DNA of 64,000 nt from Ananas comosus (Eukaryota; Streptophyta; Magnoliopsida; Poales; Bromeliaceae), in contig NC_033642.1 of NCBI RefSeq assembly GCF_001540865.1, forward strand, positions 3,916,116 to 3,980,115, written 5' to 3'. The notes beneath the pieces are model-generated. The model was not told the origin of the DNA. It ran no database searches and saw nothing but the letters and a program-made list of their open reading frames with translations. Numbering within the stretch: the first letter of the stretch is position 1; each line of letters begins with the position of its first letter. Shown here piece after piece: positions 57,545 through 64,000 of the stretch. The position numbers were made by a program, and so were the translations under genes.

Positions 57545-57967
57545 ATGGACGTAACGGCAGCAGTCCATTCCGCGCTAAACCCTCTACCTGCTTCTCTGTC
57601 CGAGTCCCACCTCCTACTCTCGAGGCCACGGCCATTCCCTTCCCTCTCAAACCCCAGCCGAAGGCGTCGCAGCAGGGGAAGAGGTCCCCTCCGCGCTTTT
57701 TCCGCTTCGGGAACGGGAGATGGGCCGACGTTTTCGTGGAAGGACGTCTCCGAATCCATCCGCCGCGGCTCCGAACGTTTCCGGTCCAGATTTGGCGGCT
57801 ATCTCCGGGAGGAAACAGGGTTCGATTTCGAGGAGGCGAGCCTCAAGGCTGGTGGGTTGCTTGTCCGTTTCCGGGATGCCGCCGCAAAGGGCTATGCAGC
57901 GGTGGATCGCTTCAGGTTGGAAATCCTCCCGCAATTTATCGAGTGGAATAAGTGGGAAAACTGGCAG
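57545..57967 (+). CDS. First exon of a probable plastid-targeted host gene (tentatively FtsHi-like)
   Basis: The ATG at 57545 opens 141 codons and ends in NKWENWQ followed by a consensus splice donor (CAG then GTGAGT at 57968), phase 0. The first about 55 residues are Ser/Arg/Pro-rich with few acids, like a chloroplast transit peptide. Then come SWKDVSESIRRGSERFRSRF, EETGFDFEEA and a FIEWNKWENW end. This pattern reminds me of the region before the ATPase domain of the inactive plastid FtsH-like proteins (FtsHi4/5 group), but that is memory only. The frame is open upstream to 57428, but the 57545 start is better placed. GC-rich, as 5' exons of many monocot genes are. Downstream exons are not in view. 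Confidence 0.68.
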
Positions 57968-58611
57968 GTGAGTTTATCTTGAAATGTTCAGTTTTATGTT
58001 TCAAAGGCGAAGGTAGAATTGTTGTCGAGCAAGAAAGAAATTCGATGATTGTTTCCTTTGTCTCCAATGATGAGCTGTTATCTTAGTGATATTGACAAAA
58101 TATGGGATCATTTTGCTGTAATCAGTCGATTCATAACTACTGGCACACGAGCCCTCTTCGCAGCAGGGGGAGTTGCATGAGGAACTTAGGGGGATACTTT
58201 AAAATTAACTTTGTTTAGCAGAAATTTAGAGGCCTTTGTTGATCGATGGTGGGGCTTGTCTACTGTGCCCAAGGCCAGCAATCACGACATAAACAAACTT
58301 AATGATGGGTTGGCAAAGCCTTTAGTAAGAATTTTTATCATCCGTGCCATACCTCGTTTTCTTCTTTTCCAAACAATTTGGCGCCAAACTATTTGGCCCT
58401 TAGATTAATTATGTGATTGTCCTATAATCCTATGTAAAAAATATTCTGTATTTTTGGTGGAAGATTTGTTTGATTGTATAATGCAATTGTACTTATTGCT
58501 TTTGTTTCTCTTGCTTTGAGTTTGCCTTCTAAATTAGCTGTTCTTCCTTTATGACATTGTGCTCCACTGAAGAGGATTTGGGTCCAAAATTTTTCTTCAT
58601 AAAATGTGATG

Positions 58612-58680
58612 CCCCACTTCCTAGGAGGTCACCCATTCTAGAACTACTCTAGTCCTAGCACACTTAATCCTCTTAACCTT
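58612..58680 (-). other. 5S-rRNA-derived segment in the Cassandra LTR
   Basis: AGGAGGTCACCCATTCTAGA and CACACTTAA correspond, inverted, to the conserved GGGTGACCTCCTGGGAAG end of 5S rRNA and its promoter region. A second, more diverged copy is at 59340-59405. This is not an rRNA gene. Confidence 0.8.
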
Positions 58681-58975
58681 TTGGCCTTAGCCACCACCTA
58701 CAATGCTATAGTCGGGTTAAGAGGTTTAGTCCTACTATACTTTATTTATAGGACTATTCCAAACATAGAGGTGTCACACTCTCCCCTACTTAAAGCTTTG
58801 ACGTCCTCGTCAGACGCACACTCACAAGTACCAAGCAATGTGAGAGTCATCTTGATAGCCTTAGCTGACCTCGTGGGGACCCGTGCTCCACCTAATGATC
58901 GTCGGCTTGGGAGCCGCGCCGTGCCCGTGTATGACCTTATTCAGCCGAGACTCGTATCACATTTTCTGTTAGTGA

Positions 58976-59305
58976 CAAGGATTAAAGCGCCCATTGGCAT
59001 GGGCCGTATCTACTGTGCCGTATCGTGCCAGCAAGATATCGACACGATATAGCCCTGTGCCGATGGCATAATTCAAAACCCTCCATTCTTGAAATTAGCA
59101 AGTAATTTTCTCAATAAAGTTCAAAATATTTGATAAAAATACATAATAAATAATTGAATATTTTGTTGCTAACGAAAATAAATATTTCATGCAATTACGT
59201 GTCGGCACACATATTTTTTGTGACCGACATGCATCGGCATGGTCCGGCATGCACTGTGACGGCAAGTTTCCGGCACGACCCCGTGCCACGATACTGAAAT
59301 CCTTG
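58976..59305. mobile_element. hAT-type MITE inside Cassandra
   Basis: 330 bp with inverted ends CAAGGATTAAAG and CAAGGATTTCAG, and a perfect 8-bp duplication GTTAGTGA (58968-58975, 59306-59313), the size hAT transposases make. GTGCCG/CGGCAC-rich arms fold back; no ORF. Confidence 0.88.
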
Positions 59306-60320
59306 GTTAGTGATGGACTCTGATACCAAGTGTGACGTCCCGTTTCCCAGGGGGTTACCTATCATAAAACTACTCTAGCCCTTGCACGCTTAACCCTCAA
59401 CCTTTTGAGTCTAGTCATTGCCCAAAATGCTATAGTCGGGTTGAGAGGTTTAGTCCTACTATACCTTGTATATAGGACTATTCCAAATCCTAGAGGTGTC
59501 ACACAAAATTAATGCTTGCACTGCTTAATTCGATGATTGTGCCATTGATGTCTCGAGTAGTTGAAGCAACTAGAAATGGAATTTCTATGGTTTTTAAATG
59601 GTTTTTGCATAAGCATCAAACTGTTTGGAAATTGAGAAGTTTGATGGTTAAGTATGATCGAAGTAGAAGCTGTTTGTACGTTTAATTGTCCTGATCAAGA
59701 ATAATGACTTTGGTTTTCCATAAAACAAGTCTATACTATGTTTAGAATCTTATTCAACTTAGATGGTTCATTTTTGTCTCCACCTGATGCAGTAGTAAAA
59801 AGAAAAGCATTGAAAATTTGTGATTTTTTAGTTTCCAGTAACTTTCATACCCTTAAAAATTTTAAATGGCATGGATCATCAATTCAAACACCCTAGCATC
59901 AAATTTGAGGTGCAAGGATTTGGTGTCAAACCATTCAAGCATAGCCTTCCTTGCTCTAGTCAATAACCATTCATTTCTTTACCTTATTTTTTTTTCCTAT
60001 TATTTTGTATCGTAATTTTGTTCTACATAAAAAATCATTTAATGGCTCCATCATCGGAACATTAATTATGCTGTAAGAAAAGTTTAGTCAAGAGATTACC
60101 TACTCAGCTAAACCTCTTTTGTGTATAGAATTGTCGATAATGTTAGTGCTGGTACTTGGCACTATTTATAATTGCATTAGCTTAATTTATTCTTGAAGCC
60201 TGTACTTTGTCTTCTAACATGTAAACATTTTCCTGTCTAGTCTGCTTTCTCAAGCTTAACTTATAAAGTCAAGCTTGATATGAATTACCTTCAACATGAT
60301 ACAATCGTTCATTACAAAAG

Positions 60321-60345
60321 TCTCTCTCTCTCTCTCTCTCTCTCT
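60321..60345 (+). repeat. CT microsatellite
   Basis: About 12 CT repeats. Confidence 0.97.
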
Positions 60346-60383
60346 ATTTTTTAATATTTATCATCAACCCGTGGATTGTTTGT

Positions 60384-60560
60384 AGGGGTGGAAACGAACC
60401 GAGCTCGAGCGAGCTTACCTCGGCTCAAATTCAGCTTGAAATTAATTTCGAGCCTAAATTTAAGCTCAAGCTTGGACTGAAATTAATTCGAGCCGGGCTC
60501 GAGCGAGCCTAATTTCGAGTCGAGCAAGCTCGAGCCCTAAACGAGCCGCTTGAAATTCTC
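60384..60560. repeat. Dispersed repeat fragment (GGGGTGGAAACGAACCGAGC type)
   Basis: Text rich in GAGCTCGAGCGAGC and its inverted forms, a common plant non-autonomous DNA transposon pattern. Boundaries are not clear; the right side is AT-rich up to the gap. Confidence 0.4.
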
Positions 60561-60852
60561 AACATCATACGATCAATAGTTTAATTTATATAGAATATTA
60601 TCTATAATTTGATACAAAAATATGTCTAATAGTTCAAAGTACAAAATAATTTTATAAAATATAGTATTATAATATGAAGGAAAATAATTTATAAGTTGAA
60701 TACTTAATCTTTTCAGACTCATATGTCTTCTCTTCCGCCTTCAATCTCCATATTATTTATTTTTATTTATGCAGTCAAAAATAAATAAATTATATAGATA
60801 AATATTGGATTAAACTATCCAATCATATATAACTAAAATTAAAATTTTATAT

Positions 60853-61595
60853 NNNNNNNNNNNNNNNNNNNNNNNNNNNNNNNNNNNNNNNNNNNNNNNN
60901 NNNNNNNNNNNNNNNNNNNNNNNNNNNNNNNNNNNNNNNNNNNNNNNNNNNNNNNNNNNNNNNNNNNNNNNNNNNNNNNNNNNNNNNNNNNNNNNNNNNN
61001 NNNNNNNNNNNNNNNNNNNNNNNNNNNNNNNNNNNNNNNNNNNNNNNNNNNNNNNNNNNNNNNNNNNNNNNNNNNNNNNNNNNNNNNNNNNNNNNNNNNN
61101 NNNNNNNNNNNNNNNNNNNNNNNNNNNNNNNNNNNNNNNNNNNNNNNNNNNNNNNNNNNNNNNNNNNNNNNNNNNNNNNNNNNNNNNNNNNNNNNNNNNN
61201 NNNNNNNNNNNNNNNNNNNNNNNNNNNNNNNNNNNNNNNNNNNNNNNNNNNNNNNNNNNNNNNNNNNNNNNNNNNNNNNNNNNNNNNNNNNNNNNNNNNN
61301 NNNNNNNNNNNNNNNNNNNNNNNNNNNNNNNNNNNNNNNNNNNNNNNNNNNNNNNNNNNNNNNNNNNNNNNNNNNNNNNNNNNNNNNNNNNNNNNNNNNN
61401 NNNNNNNNNNNNNNNNNNNNNNNNNNNNNNNNNNNNNNNNNNNNNNNNNNNNNNNNNNNNNNNNNNNNNNNNNNNNNNNNNNNNNNNNNNNNNNNNNNNN
61501 NNNNNNNNNNNNNNNNNNNNNNNNNNNNNNNNNNNNNNNNNNNNNNNNNNNNNNNNNNNNNNNNNNNNNNNNNNNNNNNNNNNNNNNNNNNNNNN
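60853..61595. other. Assembly gap, 743 N
   Basis: Unsequenced. Apparent ORFs across it are artefacts of N translation. Confidence 1.
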
Positions 61596-62281
61596 GCCTC
61601 CAACGCGTTCGCAAGCTCGATCTCCACCAACGCCGCGAATTTGGGCGAGAAATATAGAGAGATGAGAGAGATATTTAGAGAGAGAAAGAGAGGGTTTCTC
61701 TCTCCTTCACCATGTGCGTGTGATGCTTGGTGCTGGCTGCAGCTTGAGGAGGAAGAAGCCTAGTAGCTTCTACTTATAGTCAACACCTCAATAGTAGCAT
61801 ACACTATTCACATCAGGCAGCTCCAAATCTGATATCTTTCGCCGGAGCTCCCTGAATATCCGTTTGAGCTCAAATTTGACAGGCACGCTCGGTTTTACTT
61901 AATAAGTCCAAAGAAATTTTAATATTTCAGTTTCGACCCCGTTTGGTCACCGAAAACTGTGCCGAACTGCAATCTTTATCAGATGGCTTTCGGATGCTAT
62001 TTCTCTCTCTACGGGCGTCAGAAAAATATGAAACTTCAAATCTAGCCTCATTAAAATATTTCTGACATCCCCGCCAATTTTCATAATTTTCTGAGACTGT
62101 GCATTTTCTGCTAATTTATCTACCCCGTTTCTCACAGAAAATTCTAAATCTTCTGTTTTCGCTCCGATTTCAGCACAGGTCATTCCGAACCTATATTTCA
62201 CTTCTCTAAATCCAATAAAAATAGTATCTCATACTATTTTTATTTATTTTCACTTTTATATTTAAAATCCGGTATGTTACA
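61596..62281 (-). mobile_element. Partial LTR of family G
   Basis: Matches 53150-53857 (shared GGCAGCT...GATA(A/T)CTTTCGCCG, GAGACTGTGCATTTT, AGAAAATTCTAAATCTTCTG words) and ends GGTATGTTACA (62281). The remainder is in the gap. Confidence 0.8.
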
Positions 62282-62354
62282 TTCCGCCGCAACCTCACCG
62301 GAGCCATTTAAATGTACACCGTAACTTCATAGTTTTAGAAGTCCGGTACCTTAC

Positions 62355-62580
62355 AGTCTGACTACTATACTGTCGATAGTACCCTGTCCTTGGTACTATT
62401 GAGTTTTCTACCGTTAGATTTACCCTTTGATCATTTCCACCCGTTAAATTATACTATTAAACAAACCACCCACTCAATCTTAGAGGACAACTATCATCCT
62501 AACCACGCATTTTTTAATCCAACGGCCAAAAACTCAATAGTACCAATGACTTGATACTATTTATAGTATATCAGCATAAT
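62355..62580. mobile_element. MITE with about 48-bp inverted arms
   Basis: Left arm (62361-62407) ends TTGGTACTATTGAGTTTT; the right arm (62529-62577) is its inverted copy, AAAACTCAATAGTACCAA then TATAGTATATCAG. No ORF. Superfamily not determined. Confidence 0.7.
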
Positions 62581-62599
62581 TCTATATATATATATATAT

Positions 62600-62818
62600 A
62601 TAGTGTAGAACTACTATGCTATCGAAAATATAGAGGATTTGATGTTTCCGAATTTTTGACCCTTTGATTAAAAATTATATGGTTGGGATGATTGCGGTCC
62701 CCCCAGGATTAAATAATACCCCTATGATTGAGTGGTCCCTGCAAGGTAATAATAGTATTAATCCAAAGATAAGAAATGATTAAAGGGGTTGATCTAAGAA
62801 TCAAAAAATCGAAAGCAC
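62600..62818. mobile_element. Probable truncated MITE at the gap edge
   Basis: Begins ACTACTATGCTATCGAAAAT in the same style as the preceding MITE, with ATTTGATGTTTCCG and, near the end, AATCAAAAAATCGAAAGCAC. The matching outer arm would lie in the gap. Confidence 0.4.
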
Positions 62819-62918
62819 NNNNNNNNNNNNNNNNNNNNNNNNNNNNNNNNNNNNNNNNNNNNNNNNNNNNNNNNNNNNNNNNNNNNNNNNNNNNNNNNNN
62901 NNNNNNNNNNNNNNNNNN
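62819..62918. other. Assembly gap, exactly 100 N
   Basis: A 100-N run is the common placeholder for a gap of unknown size, so the sequence to the right may not be contiguous with the left. Confidence 0.97.
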
Positions 62919-63233
62919 GACCTAGGAGACTCTAGGTTGGTTAACCCTAAGGTTATAGGTGCGTGAGTGCGACGTGAACCTATGACGCGGCGGAAGCTAA
63001 TTGATTCGGTTTGAAGTTGGTGTTGTACTCTAGTGATGGCTAGAGAGGATTCAAGTGGTATTAATTCTTGGCTTAAGGGATTGTGTTGGCGGCCGACAAC
63101 ACGATGCCGAAGGTCAAGAACTAAGACACTTGCAAGCTTACCGCTTGATTGATGTTGTTTAATAGCTACATTTCGTAATTACGACGACGTTGTTGGGTTA
63201 AGTAATTGACCATCTGTTTGCGTTTCAGGAGCT
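62919..63233 (+). other. Leader of a gypsy element
   Basis: No gene. It leads into gag with GCGTTTCAGGAGCTATGG, which could be a splice acceptor or just leader; the LTR is not in view. Confidence 0.5.
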
Positions 63234-64000
63234 ATGGCACCAAAGAGACGCTACGTGCGTAGGACCGCTCCGGCACCATCTCGAGAGGTGCCCGAGCCAG
63301 CCGTGCCTCCAGTGGCGCCAGTGCCAGCTGGGCCTACAGAGGTGCAGGAGTTGCGAGCACAAGTTGCGGCGCTCACAGGACGGTTTGATAGGATTCAGGA
63401 GCTGCTGGAGAAGCAGGCTGCGGCGGCGGCTGCGGCAGCGTGTCTAGGCCGCGGTCCGCCTGCGCCTTCGGTTCGCGCCCCCGATGCAGCCGAGGGTGTG
63501 GGTGGCGTTTCGGTTCCGGTGGCCGCGCAACCCCCACCGGTGGACATTCCTCCGACGAGTTCGAGTTCTCCTACGCCGGCGGTGGCGGCTGAGGAGGCGG
63601 AGCGTGAGCGTGGCTATGTGGCGCTCACGAGATTCACGAAGTTTCGCCCGCCTACTTTCGACGGAGAGGTGGTGGATCCAGCCGCGGTGGAGTCTTGGCT
63701 GACGGCTATGGAGACTCTATTTGAGGATATCTTCACCTTGGAGAAGGACAAGGTGAACTTGGCCGCGCATTGCTTCGAGAAGCGTGCCAGGACTTGGTGG
63801 AGGAGAGTCAAGCAGGACCGATCCCCGGAGCTTCCCCCGATCGATTGGGCGGAGTTCCGCAAGCTGATGTTCGCCGAGTACTTCCCCGACAGCGATAAGA
63901 GAAAGATGCGGGAAGATTTCCGCAAGCTCAAGCAAGGCAACCGTACAGTTCGGGAGTACGAGCGGGAGTTCACCCATCTCCTGAGCTGCGTCCCGGATGT
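63234..64000 (+). CDS. Ty3/gypsy Gag, N-terminal part (runs off the window)
   Basis: Open for 255 codons from ATG 63234 to the window end with no stop. The basic start (APKRRYVRRTAP) is followed by a Pro/Val/Ala-rich region, a coiled-coil-like segment (EVQELRAQVAALTGRFDRIQ, residues 36-55), an Ala run and then the Retrotrans_gag core: FTKFRPPTFDGEVVDP (about 137-152), ESWLTAMETLF, FEKRARTWWRRVK, FRKLMFAEYFPDSDKRKMRE and EYEREFTHLL. This is the usual gag core of plant gypsy (chromovirus-like) elements; CCHC knuckle and pol would follow outside the window. GC-rich and undamaged, unlike most elements here, so possibly young. Confidence 0.93.
   Translation, partial: MAPKRRYVRRTAPAPSREVPEPAVPPVAPVPAGPTEVQELRAQVAALTGRFDRIQELLEKQAAAAAAAACLGRGPPAPSVRAPDAAEGVGGVSVPVAAQPPPVDIPPTSSSSPTPAVAAEEAERERGYVALTRFTKFRPPTFDGEVVDPAAVESWLTAMETLFEDIFTLEKDKVNLAAHCFEKRARTWWRRVKQDRSPELPPIDWAEFRKLMFAEYFPDSDKRKMREDFRKLKQGNRTVREYEREFTHLLSCVPD

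Larger units (their letters stand above)
58605..59503 (-). mobile_element. Cassandra-type TRIM retrotransposon with 5S-rRNA-like LTRs
   Basis: Two LTRs of about 174 bp (58605-58778; 59331-59503), TGTGA...TCACA ends, flanks TAAAA and CAAAA (one mismatch). In minus sense: 5' LTR, PBS TGGTATCAGAG (59317-59328), short internal domain, purine tract TAGGGGAGAG (about 58779-58788), 3' LTR. Each LTR contains text close to the 3' half of plant 5S rRNA (CAGGAGGTCACCCATC-like, inverted, 58618-58680), the hallmark of Cassandra. Non-coding; it needs trans-acting enzymes. Confidence 0.87.
57968..60852 (+). other. Putative first intron of the host gene
   Basis: AT-rich, no downstream exon identified before the gap at 60853. 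It contains a Cassandra element (58605-59503), a CT microsatellite and a repeat fragment. No other ORF with a domain is seen. Confidence 0.5.

Noticed and set aside
57424..57934. Long ORFs antisense to 57545-57967
   Set aside because: They mirror a GC-rich coding exon; the sense frame has a transit-peptide-like start and a splice donor.
58612..58680. Possible 5S rRNA gene
   Set aside because: Only part of 5S is recognisable, diverged, in both copies of a TRIM LTR with PBS and purine tract.
60839..61630. Minus-strand ORFs of about 260 codons
   Set aside because: They translate a run of N (assembly gap).

Overview
This is nuclear DNA from a flowering plant, probably a monocot. The signs are stacked plant LTR retrotransposons with plant initiator-Met-tRNA primer sites, a Mutator-like (MULE) transposase with introns, a tRNA-derived SINE, a Cassandra-type TRIM carrying 5S-rRNA-like LTRs, and one GC-rich, transit-peptide-like first exon of a nuclear gene. 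The general look (GC-rich exon, repeat style) suggested a commelinid such as pineapple to me, but that species guess is weak and untested. There is no bacterial, organellar or CRISPR content.

Layout. About 56.5 kb (roughly 814-57352) reads as one old Mutator-like element with very long terminal inverted repeats (TIRs, about 1.5-1.6 kb), swollen by nested insertions. Without the insertions the MULE is about 11 kb. It carries a broken MULE transposase on the + strand (20825-20976 continuing at 34128-37167) and a broken ULP1-type cysteine protease gene on the - strand (44106 down to about 40140). Insertions, left to right: (1) a Sirevirus-like, pol-less LTR element on the - strand (1811-19187, 5-bp duplication AACCG), itself hit by a solo LTR at 2533-5022 and by a 4.3-kb LTR-like unit (7791-14543) that contains another solo LTR (10246-12705); (2) an unclassified 13.2-kb unit (20977-34127, duplication GTTCG) made of low-complexity DNA, a 49-bp satellite and a GAACC-rich array, hit by a solo LTR (22736-31179, duplication TGACC), which was in turn hit by a well preserved gag-only LTR element (24467-30446, duplication CTAAC); (3) an LTR at 37165-39719; (4) a truncated gypsy pol/LTR chimera at about 41320-43400; (5) a decayed Copia element (44774-55028, duplication AGGTT) containing a SINE, a 3.2-kb solo LTR and a foldback MITE. 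Position 1-813 is part of another LTR of the same family as (1).

From 57353 on the DNA changes character. A plausible host gene begins at 57545 (plastid-targeted, tentatively FtsHi-like), about 190 bp from the MULE end, and its first intron holds a Cassandra TRIM with an hAT-type MITE inside. Two assembly gaps follow (60853-61595; 62819-62918, the latter exactly 100 N). The window ends inside an open gypsy-type gag (63234-64000).

Themes. Almost nothing here is host coding sequence. The most interesting signal is a palindromic ACCGGT-centred motif (GTACCGGTAC, or GGGACCGGTCCC with symmetrically changed flanks). It is clustered in the promoter (U3) part of LTRs from apparently unrelated retrotransposon families, in most cases just upstream of a TATA box, and occurs once more upstream of an extra ORF inside element (1). 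A second theme is a 10-bp TTGCACTATT-like motif scattered through the TIRs, introns and spacers of the MULE.
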